NCBI GenBank assembly: GCA_002077065.1
Contig: NAJO01000011.1
Coordinates: 581,001-645,000 of the forward strand
DNA: 64,000 bases
Origin: Cryoendolithus antarcticus
Lineage: Eukaryota > Ascomycota > Dothideomycetes > Cladosporiales > Cladosporiaceae
Direction of reading: 5' to 3'
The notes under the pieces were generated by a model. It did no database searches. It had not been told where the DNA came from and worked only from the letters and a program-made list of their open reading frames with translations. Positions 10,425 through 20,092 of this stretch are shown in pieces. Made by a program: the position numbers and the translations under genes. How positions within the stretch are numbered: position 1 is the first letter of the stretch; the number at the start of each line of letters is the position of its first letter.

Positions 10425-11012
10425 GGAGCCAGTACATGATTCGCGGGTTTGTGGGGTGGGGATGCATGGAGCGCTTTGGGGGGCGTCGTGTATTTGTACA
10501 TCACGTATCGAGTGTTACCGTAATCACCAATTTTCAGTGCGATATGACCGACCAGCGTCCTTGTTCACTTGATCCAAGTGCACTGCGGCGTGAGAGTCAC
10601 TATCCATTGCAGCGTGGATGACCATTTGGGGATGAATGCGTGAGGCACGGGTGTAGGATCGGTGGAGTATGTCATCACTGTACTGGGAGTCCAAGGCCTT
10701 GTCTGTGTCCGACGCACTTTCGCCTCCCTTGCTTTGTTGCACTGACAGCAAGCCAAAGATTGAACTGGGTAGCGGATATGACGGCAAACCTGATTCAACA
10801 ATGTATTCGTACCCATGCTATGGAAGGAATACTACGTCGATTCTTCAATGATGTGCAAGATCAAGCGCCAAATGCGAACTGTGACAACTGGTCGATCCCA
10901 GATTTGAGGAGGACCTATCATACACACATGCGCAACTAGGTCCTAGTCTTACGTACCTGGCTCTCACGTTCTCTCTGCGGGACACCGTCTTTCTAGGCGA
11001 TGCATCTTTACC
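10425..11012. other. Intergenic between clathrin and the RING gene (convergent)
   Basis: About 590 bases holding the two 3' regions of convergent genes. Short open frames exist but none resembles a known family or has convincing splice sites. Confidence 0.45.
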
Positions 11013-11561
11013 TCACTGTCCCCGCCCACCCCTCCGATCCCGCCTTACCCGCCTAATCCACCGTTGCGTCAACCTGTTAGCCTGTGCAGCTCTCGTCTGA
11101 GGTGACGCAGCCACTGCAGGAACCTCTGCTCCTTGCGTAGTTGCCCTCCGGTCAGCGTCTTCCCTCGCAACTCTCGCAGCGACCAACACGCGATGCCGGT
11201 CGTTGATCATTCGCGCAGCTCTGGCCGCAAGTGCCTCTTCTAGCCGCGCTCTCGCGAGCGCTGCCTCAGCGTCAGCCCCGGTCTGGGTGCCAGCATTTTG
11301 CATCGCGGCTGGTATCGGTAGTCTGACGATCAGACTACGGTGGAAGAGCTCGCGACGGCACATGGAGCAGGTGTTGTGCTCTGGGGGACCGATGGACCAT
11401 GCTGTGATGCATTCGCGGCAGAAGACGTGGTTGCAGGGGAGACTTACTGGGTCTGTTGCTGGTTCGTCGCAGATGGGGCAGGTTGGGGGTGCGGTGGTGC
11501 AGATCACGGGGGTGATCTCGTTATTGAGGAAGAATTGGCAGGTGCGGAGAGGAGCTGCCAT
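11013..11561 (-). CDS. RING-finger protein, probable E3 ubiquitin ligase
   Basis: 182 residues from ATG 11561. A C3HC4 RING finger lies near the N-terminus: C28 and C31, C43, H45, C48 and C51, C65 and C68, with the usual PCNHVFCRECI core. RING fingers of this spacing bind two zinc ions and recruit E2 ubiquitin-conjugating enzymes. The remainder is an alanine/arginine-rich helical tail ending in a basic stretch (RWIRRVRRDRRGGRGQ) that could bind nucleic acid or act as a nuclear signal. The frame stays open upstream to 11888, so a longer N-terminus (up to 291 residues) is possible. However, two GTAAGT donor-like sites in the 40 nt before the chosen ATG suggest spliced leader sequence there. The substrate is unknown. 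Confidence 0.75.
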   Translation of the reverse strand: MAAPLRTCQFFLNNEITPVICTTAPPTCPICDEPATDPVSLPCNHVFCRECITAWSIGPPEHNTCSMCRRELFHRSLIVRLPIPAAMQNAGTQTGADAEAALARARLEEALAARAARMINDRHRVLVAARVAREDADRRATTQGAEVPAVAASPQTRAAQANRLTQRWIRRVRRDRRGGRGQ

Positions 11562-12000
11562 GGTGAAAGGGGAAGTTGACGAGGGACTTACCCGTTCAAA
11601 TAATGGACTTACCGGTAGGGCTTGTGTGGGAGCTGAGTGTGCGTGAGATAGACCGGCTATCTTTGACTCTGCTGCTATGGACTTTGCGGGTCGCGGATGT
11701 GGGTAAGCTCGCAGGAACGAGCTCGAGATCTCCGAAGATGCTGTACTTGAAGAAGCCATCCGTTTTTGTAAAGCCGCTGCTTTGTCTTCATCAATGTCTT
11801 GTCCGCCAGACAAGCCCTGAAAAAGCAGCATTGTGTTGACCCTGGCCCCAATTTGAAGTTTGTACGATCGCTTCGTGTGCTTATGCAATATCCTGGTTGT
11901 ATGGACAGAGGCTTGGCAAAGGGCTGAAGATTGGCGACTGTTGTAGGCTGGCCACGTTGTGACATTAACTCTCGCCGCTCAATAACGAGTCGGCCTCGGC
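11562..12000. other. Upstream region of the RING gene and 5' flank of nothing else recognisable
   Basis: Both flanking genes are on the minus strand, so this stretch holds the RING gene promoter/leader; the right neighbour ends at 12001. It contains tandem GTAAGT sites on the minus strand near 11590-11612 that could be donors of a leader intron. No other gene is seen. Confidence 0.4.
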
Positions 12001-15000
12001 CTACGCATCCTCAAGCTGCTTCGCTACCCTCCCATACCGCCAGTGAACATTACTTGGTATGATCGCCAGCACTTCCTTCATTCTGTCCACATCGAAAGCT
12101 AGGCCCTCCTTGCTCGTGGCGTCCGCGATGTAGCTCGCCACTGTGGACTGCGCGAGCGGTCGGTCACGCAGTAGCTTGGCAAGGTCTGGTAGATTGACCT
12201 GCTGATGATGCCAAATGTGCCATACGCAGAGGATGTGGTTCGTAGCCTTGACGACGTGGGTCTGCGGGAGTTCTGCGCGCCAGGACGCTATCCAGGCGCT
12301 GGCTCTGGCGTACTCTGGTGATGCCGTGGCGACTGTGGATTTGATCGAAGATATTGTTGAGTGCGCAGTCCTCAATGTAGCTGCCGCATTGCTAGAATGG
12401 CTGTGCGTGTTCGCCATCTTCGTGTCGTTCAGTGACAACTGAGCGAGGTCTGGGAGTTCGGGATAGGACACAACAGGATGCTCTGGGGCGAGCTCGTAGT
12501 CTTCCAGCTCTTCTTCGGCGTCTGCGAACTCCTCATCCACAGCATCATCGTTGTCGGGCATAGGCTTCGCCGTATCGCCGATAGCTTTCTTGATCCTCGA
12601 TCCCGGTATCATGACTTTGCCATTGGCTAGAACAAGTGGCTGATGCAGTTCATAGAATGCAGGTCGCGGCGGTTTCGGAGACATCGCGCGACGCTTCGAC
12701 TCGAGCGCATGATACAATTGAAGCCCAGCATACGCATCAGAGGCAGCATATGTGGATTGCTGTTCGTTGAGAGCCTTCGACCAAGCACTCGTCCTCACCT
12801 CACCCTTAGCCATGGGCAGCATCAAAACCTCCTCGACCTGACTTTGCAGAGACACAAGCATTTTGTTGACTTTGTCTGGGTTATCCTCCGAGAACTTGAC
12901 CACGCGATAAAGATGACTGAGCTCGAAGACGCCTTGCATGTCAATATCGAAACATTTCTTCAAGCGCGCGGCATCGCCAGAGACATTGACGCCAGTCTTA
13001 GCAACATTTGGGTTCTCTAAGATTTGTCGCAAGGCGGACGGAATGAGGGTGTCAGTAGTTTCGCCTTTGAACAGGGCAAGATGAAACAGTCCGATCCGAG
13101 CTTCACCAGCGATCTGTACCAGCGAGACACAGCGCTTCACCGGTGCCTTCCCTGGATGCGCATACGGCTCCCACTCGAGGTCGAAACCAAGAACCTTGTA
13201 GTTCGCGAATTTCGTGAGTTGCTCAACAGTCTGCTCGTAGGTTTTGCAATAGTGTACAACAGGCTGCTTGCCATCTCCGTCCTTGTACAGTCGATAGGAC
13301 CAGAATGCGGCACTGGTGTTCGGTGATGCGACCACCGCCTTCTTGAGGTCGTCCGGTGAAATCTTGTAAGTGAGCTCTGCTTCGTCAGATATGGAGGCTA
13401 TGCTGTTTGACTCCGAGCTGCTGTCCGCGAAGCTGTCGGAGTCGCTCTCTAGGACAGCAGCGGACATCGCGGCGGAGTAATGAAGGCGACTCGCCGGAGT
13501 CGATCCTAGCGTCGTGGGTGTCCGGGTATATTCGCCGAGCGCGCAAATACTACTGCCATGTGTGGTGAATGCAGCAGCCCGTGGCAAACCGTGCTGTAGA
13601 CACGACGTGGTGTTTGCATAAGCGCGCGGATGCAGCCGAGGCGGAGGCCCGTGCGACATGGAGTGGTACGCTCGTGGTTGCGAACCGGACCGTTTTCTCA
13701 AGCTGCGTCCTCCACGAGGACGAAGTTTCGCACTACTGAACTGGGGCGTGACTGGGCTGTATGTTACGCGAGCCACTGTTGCAGGGTGCGGTACGACTGG
13801 CGCGTCATCTAGTGTGATGTTCTCCATTCCGGAAGACGGCATGGTGATCGCGGGATATCGTGCCTCATGTTCCTCCAGTTGTGCTTGCAGTCGGACAGTC
13901 TCTCGTTCATACAGTCTACGCATGTTTTCAGGTGCGTTCTGCACCTTACGCGCTATACCCACCAGATTGCCACTCATGAGCTGCGATTTGATCGATGCCC
14001 ACTCCATCTGGAGCTGGCGCTTCATGTCCGTTGTGAGGCCAATCTGACCCAGTTGTCGTGCCAATAAGCCCAGCTTCGTCTGTAATCCAATGGTCGACGT
14101 GTTGCCAGCAGCTCTGCTTGGTGTCGACGCCTTCGTCTTAGACGGTGAACTTGCTCGCGCGAAGCCTGGCACTCGAGAGGCAATTGGTGTGCCGACATCA
14201 TGTAACGTTAAGGTACTCCTAAAATATCGTCCTCCGCCCGTCATGGCTCTCAGAGCCTCCAACTTCCGCGCCTCAGCTTCGCGAAGGAGTCTATCGAGCA
14301 GACGATGGAATTCCGCTTGACGCACGCTCGTCTGCGTAGGTTCCAAGCCTTGTGCGTATGTAGCCTCTTTGCGTGCCTGTAGAGCTATCGAGTTCATGCA
14401 CTCCCTGAACATCTGTCGAAGCGCACCTGTACTCCCCTTCACATCTGGGTGGTCGTCCAGATATTGTCTGTACAGGCGGTGCGACTCTTTGATGCTTTCC
14501 TCTGTCTCTCGCGTGCTCATGAACGCCTCCTGTTCCACGTACGGGGCACCCTTGACCGCCTGCAGGACGTCGTACTCGCGCTGATAGCGCAAAGCAGCGA
14601 GCATCTTTCTCGACGCTTGCTTCCTTGGCTGTATCGCGCGCAGGTCATGCTCTATTTCTCCTCTCACTGTAGCGTTGTCGGACTCTTTAGCTTGGAGAGC
14701 AAGTTTGGAGCGTTCTTGATCCATTCCATTTCGTAGATTGACAGCAGGCTCGCCGAGCAGAATGACGTGCATGAGCTCGACCGCAATATGCCGAGATGTC
14801 GAGCCATGCGAGCGAAGGGCACGTGTCACGCTGCGTGTCAGGTGGGCGGTACCCTGGAAGTCTGAAGTAGCCTTGGAGGCCAGTTCGCGAGCCGTCTCGA
14901 TGTTCTTGATGCCAGTTCCCCATTCTTGCGTTAGCTCTGCAGCCATGCTGATCAGGGCGTTTTTATACGGCGCAACACCGGATTGCACGCGACAGAAGTC

Positions 15001-16143
15001 TTGTAGATCTGCTTGAAGCTTTCGAACACGGTCGCGGCCTTTGACAAGCAGTCTAATGATGTCGTTTGACTGGGTGAGGAATCCGAAGCGCACCTCGAGC
15101 GCCTTGTCAAATAAAGCTTGATACTCACTGTAGTCTTTGCGTGCAGCGTCGCGAGCAGCCCTCCCTTGATTCTCCTGCAATACTTCTCTCTTATGTTTTC
15201 GTTTCAGCTCTTCGATCTCGTGATCGTGCTGCGACATGAGCCTCCCGACAGTGTCTGAGTGCAGTTCGCGCTCTCTCCTGAGCTTGGTATCTGTCTCTGA
15301 TAGACTTGCTTGCACTGGACTGAGAGCCATGTATGCCTTATCCCGTTCACGTAGCGCCGATTCCAATCTGATTTGCAGCGGTCCAAGCTCCTGCGCAACT
15401 TGTCGCTCTGCCACTTGATGGCCTCTGCGCCAAGCATCTTCCCGGTCCTTCTCTGATTGGGCTTTCATAGTGCTGATAGTGGCCTGTAGAGCCTTGCGTT
15501 GCTGTTCAAGATCTTCACGCTCGGACTTGGCCTTCAGTTTCTCCCTGGTCTCATTCGACAACTGAGCTTGTAGAGCTGCTTTCTCCCGGATATTTCTAGC
15601 TTTCTCGGACTCAGCAGGGGCCGCAGTGTCTTTCCGCTTCATATCATATCCCATGGGCGAGTCAGCAGGATTGTAAGTCTGTGCCGGCTTTGGGGTCAGA
15701 CTAGCACTGATGGGCCCTCGGGGCAAAGGAGGTGGTCGTACAGACGTGCCAGATGCGCCGGGTCTCGTCGCATAGTTTCGGTGAGCGCGGACAGCAGTCT
15801 GCCGAGTAGGGCTCTTTCCGGTCGACATTATGTGAAGCCCCAGGGTGGCTCTTCGATTCGTCTGAAAGGCCAGTCCCCGAGACTGGTCCCATCTTGCATT
15901 GATGGGCCGCTGCGAAGGCCGGCGTGCATCATCGTGGCTGTACGCATGTCGTGGTTCTCCAGGGCTCAGCCGGTGCTCTTCCTGGAAGTCGTAACGCAGA
16001 CGCCTGCGTGGTATGTACAGTCCTGAGCAGGTGGCGGCGTAGCTTGTTCGTGCTGCAGCATCAAATTGTGTGACCTGCCGGCATCGCATTCCCCACTGCT
16101 TGACCTGTACTGCAGGACAAATAGACACCCCAAACGCCTGCAA
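12001..16143 (-). CDS. Coiled-coil protein fused in frame to a DEDDy 3'-5' exonuclease
   Basis: One uninterrupted 1380-residue frame with two modules. Residues about 190-360 are strongly charged coiled coil, followed by helical sequence to about 770 that I do not recognise. From about residue 893 (an internal ATG with a GCCGCGATG context) begins a typical fungal WRN/Mut-7-like 3'-5' exonuclease. It has exonuclease motif I (FDLEWEP, near residue 986), motif III (YAASDAYAGL, near 1131-1135) and then a C-terminal helical HTH/HRDC-like region (SNVHWRYGRV near the end). Residues about 829-880 (MSHGPPPRLHPRAYA...) look like a mitochondrial presequence, suggesting that the exonuclease may start internally or that two genes have been joined. 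DEDDy enzymes trim single-stranded 3' ends of DNA or RNA. No intron signals are needed to keep the frame open. Confidence 0.8.
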   Translation of the reverse strand: MQAFGVSICPAVQVKQWGMRCRQVTQFDAAARTSYAATCSGLYIPRRRLRYDFQEEHRLSPGEPRHAYSHDDARRPSQRPINARWDQSRGLAFQTNRRATLGLHIMSTGKSPTRQTAVRAHRNYATRPGASGTSVRPPPLPRGPISASLTPKPAQTYNPADSPMGYDMKRKDTAAPAESEKARNIREKAALQAQLSNETREKLKAKSEREDLEQQRKALQATISTMKAQSEKDREDAWRRGHQVAERQVAQELGPLQIRLESALRERDKAYMALSPVQASLSETDTKLRRERELHSDTVGRLMSQHDHEIEELKRKHKREVLQENQGRAARDAARKDYSEYQALFDKALEVRFGFLTQSNDIIRLLVKGRDRVRKLQADLQDFCRVQSGVAPYKNALISMAAELTQEWGTGIKNIETARELASKATSDFQGTAHLTRSVTRALRSHGSTSRHIAVELMHVILLGEPAVNLRNGMDQERSKLALQAKESDNATVRGEIEHDLRAIQPRKQASRKMLAALRYQREYDVLQAVKGAPYVEQEAFMSTRETEESIKESHRLYRQYLDDHPDVKGSTGALRQMFRECMNSIALQARKEATYAQGLEPTQTSVRQAEFHRLLDRLLREAEARKLEALRAMTGGGRYFRSTLTLHDVGTPIASRVPGFARASSPSKTKASTPSRAAGNTSTIGLQTKLGLLARQLGQIGLTTDMKRQLQMEWASIKSQLMSGNLVGIARKVQNAPENMRRLYERETVRLQAQLEEHEARYPAITMPSSGMENITLDDAPVVPHPATVARVTYSPVTPQFSSAKLRPRGGRSLRKRSGSQPRAYHSMSHGPPPRLHPRAYANTTSCLQHGLPRAAAFTTHGSSICALGEYTRTPTTLGSTPASRLHYSAAMSAAVLESDSDSFADSSSESNSIASISDEAELTYKISPDDLKKAVVASPNTSAAFWSYRLYKDGDGKQPVVHYCKTYEQTVEQLTKFANYKVLGFDLEWEPYAHPGKAPVKRCVSLVQIAGEARIGLFHLALFKGETTDTLIPSALRQILENPNVAKTGVNVSGDAARLKKCFDIDMQGVFELSHLYRVVKFSEDNPDKVNKMLVSLQSQVEEVLMLPMAKGEVRTSAWSKALNEQQSTYAASDAYAGLQLYHALESKRRAMSPKPPRPAFYELHQPLVLANGKVMIPGSRIKKAIGDTAKPMPDNDDAVDEEFADAEEELEDYELAPEHPVVSYPELPDLAQLSLNDTKMANTHSHSSNAAATLRTAHSTISSIKSTVATASPEYARASAWIASWRAELPQTHVVKATNHILCVWHIWHHQQVNLPDLAKLLRDRPLAQSTVASYIADATSKEGLAFDVDRMKEVLAIIPSNVHWRYGRVAKQLEDA

Positions 16144-16470
16144 TCTATGATGAAGCTTAAGATGTTTGCTGCACGAAGCGCGTTATACCATTTGGAAGTG
16201 GGTGTGTAGCTCAATGAACGTATGTTCTTGCGGGAGCATTATACGGTAGCTCATCGTAAATATCTCTTGTATACACCGATTAGACCGTTTAGTATCTTCG
16301 TGGAGTCTGCTTTAAAAGCCAGGTTCGGGGTTGGCCGCCGCGCTAGTCCAGCTTAGTCAAGTAAAATATTACCGCCACTCTAGGTCCACAACAGTGAGAA
16401 CTGACGCTACTGGTAATTCAAACAAGAGATCGATTCGACAACGACGACATCCCTTCCATCATCACTCATC
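16144..16470. other. Divergent promoter region (exonuclease gene / LSM5)
   Basis: About 330 bases between two divergently transcribed starts. AT-richer than the coding flanks and without recognisable coding sequence; it presumably serves both genes. Confidence 0.5.
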
Positions 16471-16940
16471 ATGGCGTCCCAATTGATGCCTCTAGAGCTC
16501 ATCGATCGTTGCATTGGCTCTCGGATCCAGGTCATCATGAAGGGCGACAAGGGTATTTCAGTCCTTCTCCATCTATAACATTTCCCTTCCAATTACTAAT
16601 GGAGAACCACAGAGTTTAGCGGTATCTTGAGTGGATTCGACGACTTCGTTAGTTCGTAACGACCACTGGCGACGACGGTGTGCATAGATATCACTAACGG
16701 TATGGCGCAGATATGGTGCTTGAGGACGTGACAGAGCAGTATGCAATAGAGTGCAAAAAGCCCACGGTCCGTATTGACCAGCAGTGGTAGCGACTACGAT
16801 GGCACGACAACGAAGCTTTCGAAGATCCTGCTAAACGGCAACAACATCTGCATGGCAAGACATGACGTCGAAGCAGGCTGCGAAACGATCATGGACTGAC
16901 TGCGATATAGCTTGTTCCTGGAGGACTCGCTGACGACTAG
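16471..16940 (+). CDS. LSM5: U6 snRNA-associated Sm-like protein LSm5
   Basis: 80-residue Sm-fold protein of the Lsm1-7 (mRNA decay) and Lsm2-8 (U6 snRNA) rings. Too fragmented for ordinary ORF calling: exons are 16471-16552, 16613-16651, 16711-16738, 16791-16854 and 16911-16940 (243 nt in all). Sm1 is seen in [17 protein letters not shown] sequence (here [14 protein letters not shown]) followed by IMKGDKEFSG and [15 protein letters not shown]. Sm2 is the diagnostic [11 protein letters not shown] joined to LVPGG. The last intron (16855-16910) starts with GC (GCAAGA) and ends TATAG; using it restores ICM-LVPGG, and reading through it gives a divergent tail, so a GC-AG intron is strongly favoured. 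Phases of all four junctions agree. Confidence 0.93.
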
Positions 16941-17544
16941 TCATGAGACGAAGCGGAAGTGTGTATCACCAGGAACGATTAAGTCCTCTCTACGACAGAG
17001 TGAAGAAGCTAGAAGTGGGAATTGAAGACGTCAGTGCTGGCCTTGCTGCATTCTGCCTAGACATCCGCTGCGCAATCGCGCAGCAACACAATAATGCGCG
17101 ACTTCTGTGCTGGCTGTCTGCAAAGCGGAGGACACGATTTATTACTAAGCTCGGTTCGCGTTTCTTAAGCGAAGCACTGATCGCTCGCATTCGCAAAACC
17201 ACGCGAAACAAGTGACATCCTCGCTTTCGTTTAGCTCAAGCGAGAGCTCTGCTTGGGAGGACAGTCACGGAAAACCCTCAATGTTACGGTAACCCTAGGC
17301 AATGACTGTTGATACCAAGAAATCTTCGCAGCGTCAAGAAAGCATGTGCGTAGCATGGACCAGCTTAAGTATCTCCAATCTCCTACTCAAATCCGCTCCT
17401 CATCACACCAACATTCTCGATCATCTCGTGCTACACTCAGTACCGCAGCCACACCAGAGCAGTCACTGAACAGCAGTTGTCGACTCCATTCGATCAGCCA
17501 TTCCGCAGACGACACCCGTTCAATACAAAACAACCACCATCACA
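16941..17544. other. Intergenic between LSM5 and the NAD(P)-binding gene
   Basis: About 600 bases. A 90-codon frame at 16943-17215 shows no family resemblance and I do not call it. The last 150 bases are CA-rich leader-like sequence before ATG 17545. Confidence 0.45.
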
Positions 17545-18379
17545 ATGTCCACCAAGACTCTCGCCTTCTTCGGCGCCGGCGGCGACTCCGCCGGATTCTG
17601 CCTCGCCGCTGCACTCAAAGCCGGCTACCACTGCAGCGCCCTCGCACGCACCCCAGCAAAGCTCTCAGCATCGATGACCGCGAAGGGCGTCTCCCAAGAG
17701 ACCCAGGACCGCCACCTCACCATCATCCAAGGCGATATCCGCAACTCGGAAGCAGTGGAGCGGACTCTTGTCATCTGTGGCGCTGTGGTCGACATAGTCG
17801 TTAGCGGCGTCGGTGCTACTGGTGTGTTGCCCACACTACTTCTCCTTACTCCTGATCATTCACTGACGTCCGTCTCCAGCCGTTAAATTCGTCTTCAGCC
17901 TTTACCCAATGGTCCTCGCAGATGAGACAATCTGCCGCGACGCCATGTCCACCATCCTCGCAGCCCTCAGAACCGTCACGGCCGGCTCCACAGCAAAGAA
18001 ACCTCTCCTGACCCCCATCTCCACGACCGGCATTCCCGCCCCTGGCAAACCCCGCGACATCCCCTTGCTCTGGATTCCCTTCTACAAGTGGCTCTTACAC
18101 TCGCCGCACGTCGACAAAGAGGTCATGGACAGCTTCGTCCGCCAGGAGGTCCGGAAACCCGAGTCAGAGAGGGCTATCAGGGCGAGCGTCACAGTCCGCC
18201 CGAGTTTCTTTGCAGGCAGCACGAAGGGGTGGCAGAGTCTGAGGGTTGGCACGGACGATGAGCCGGCTAGAGGGTATTTTACTGAGAGGAAGGACGTGGG
18301 GGAGTGGATGTTTGAGAAGTTGGTCAAGGGGGAGCCGGAGAGGCAGTGGATCAATGGGGGTGTGCATTTGACGCATTGA
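17545..18379 (+). CDS. NAD(P)-binding Rossmann-fold protein, NmrA/SDR-like
   Basis: 258 residues from exons 17545-17821 and 17880-18379, with a 58-nt intron in phase 1 that joins GVGATG to AVKFVFS. The N-terminus TLAFFGAGGDSAGFCLAAAL is a dinucleotide-binding turn (GxGGxxxG) after the first strand, followed by a dispersed LIQGDIRNSE second motif, as in atypical short-chain dehydrogenases. Later sequence keeps the SDR-like order (VVSGVGATG, STTGI, PLLWIPFYKWLL). There is no clear YxxxK catalytic pair, so it may bind cofactor without classical SDR chemistry, as NmrA-like regulators do. Substrate and pathway cannot be inferred. The start is supported by an ACAATG context and by the position of the nucleotide-binding motif at residue 8. 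Confidence 0.75.
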
Positions 18380-18721
18380 GGGGTGGGAAGGGCCTTAGGT
18401 GGGACCGGGGACATTTGGCGTGGGAGTAGTCTCGTGGGCTCCATGTACTCTGCGTATGCTACTTTCGCTAACTACACGCGTCTTCCGTTTTATGGATGTG
18501 ATCGTGTGCGTGTAGAGAAAGCCTTATCCGAGTCTGACATGTGAATGCGCACGGACTATGTTTGTGCTCGCTTTCAGTCTCGCATTCAATGAGACGCAAT
18601 GCGTGTCGCCTGTGCAAGGCCGACCTATTCGCGACCAAAACCACTCCTACGGTTTGCCATTGATCTACCCTGACTGCTGTACTCCTATTATATACTTGCG
18701 CCCCGCGCGCCGATCTTCACA
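18380..18721. other. Intergenic, promoter of the Shr3 gene
   Basis: About 340 bases. A TATA-like ATTATATACTT lies about 35 bases upstream of the Shr3 ATG; nothing else stands out. Confidence 0.4.
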
Positions 18722-19440
18722 ATGCCCGTCCGCGGCACCGCACCCTTTGCGACATTCCTAATCATTGGCCGTACGTCTCACCAATCCACCAGATCTACAC
18801 ATGAATATCGCTAACATTCCTCTCAGCAACATGCTTCTTCCTCGGTATCCTCTTCGCCCTCTTCCCCTATGACTACCATGTCCTGTGGACGTCACCCATA
18901 GCCGCCCTGGGCGCAGACCCTTCGCTTGACCCCCGCGCACCCTTCTTCGACCTCCAGGAAGCTCATCTGAAGTTCCTTCACGCCAGCCCACCTCTGATTA
19001 GTCGCATATTACACATCGTAATCGGCACAGGCCTGCTCGGCTTCCTCATGAAGCTCTACAAACCATCCGAAGCCAACATGCTCTTCGACGGGGCCTCCCT
19101 AGCCCTCTACATGTGCGGCATCGCAGTCTACATCGCCAACCTCGTCAAAGGCATGCGGACAGTCACTGCGGGCGCTTATGGAGGCAAAGTCCTGCCCAAA
19201 GGCGAAAGCTTTGTGGCCAAGGTTGCGGATGGTGTTGATGCGGATTTCATTGGACGGGAAGATAGCTTAAGGGTCCTGGCTGCTAGTGATACTATCCTGG
19301 CGCTTGTGCTCGTCGGCGTATTGATCCTGCAAGCGGGGCAGTGGTATGCGCAAAGAAAGGAGGCGGAGGAGATTGCGGCCATGGATAAGGCTAGGGAGGA
19401 GAGGAAGGCGGCGGGGAAGGAGGGAAAGAAGACGAAGTGA
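18722..19440 (+). CDS. SHR3: Shr3 family ER membrane chaperone for amino-acid permeases
   Basis: 220 residues from exons 18722-18770 and 18827-19440 (56-nt intron, phase 1). Splicing makes FLIIGPTCFFLGILFALFPYDY across the junction, the hallmark first membrane segment and FPYDY loop of Shr3. Three more hydrophobic segments follow (around SRILHIVIGTGLLGFLM, SLALYMCGIAVYIANLV and ILALVLVGVLILQA), then a lysine/glutamate-rich cytosolic tail ending KKTK, compatible with ER retention. In yeast Shr3 stops aggregation of permeases and helps load them into COPII vesicles. The short first exon means the true start is easily missed. Confidence 0.9.
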
Positions 19441-20092
19441 GTGTATTGGCTGCGGTGAAGGCCAGCGGCTGGTAGGTAGATAGCATCGGATTGAATACAC
19501 ATGTATGCTGCGTGGGCCTGTGGCCCTACGCGATGGACCTGAAGCGATATCGAGTCCCTCTCGAGTACTGTATCTCGAGTTTTTTGCAACATTGCATTTT
19601 GCTAGCAAACCCACGACGAGACCTTATCATACTCGCTTAATCATTTACAACTATTGGTCCTTCCTCCAGTGCGATTCATGTACATGGAGAACCCGGAGGA
19701 TAAGCTATGTCACTGCCACATGGCATGTCGATCAAGAGGGCTGAACCAAGCTACGACCAGGTTCGCAGGGGCCAATGACAAGTGAGCCGCAACCTCAATA
19801 TTGCAGGACAGGGATGGACGTCGACAGTGCGCCATGGATGCTTTCCTCAATACTAGTTACTCATCGACTGATCTCTTCCCTTGCACTGCCATGCCCAACG
19901 AAAGCCCTCCCATCATCCCGAGTATTCCGGTCTCGAGTCAACAACCTTCTGTGATCGCCAACCCAGGGCGTCGGGAAGCTGTAGGGCTGAAACCATAGCC
20001 ACATTCCGAGGCAGTGATAGTTTTGAACACAGCGACCGAGGCTTGTCAGATAAGAAACTGTGGTGTAGTCTTTCGCGCCAGGCGAGCGCCTG
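19441..20092. other. Intergenic, upstream of the Kin4-like kinase
   Basis: About 650 bases. No recognisable coding sequence or RNA gene; contains the Shr3 3' region and the kinase promoter. Confidence 0.45.

Noticed and set aside
16943..17215. 90-codon plus-strand frame after LSM5.
   Set aside because: No start context, splice signals or recognisable family; starts directly at the LSM5 stop.
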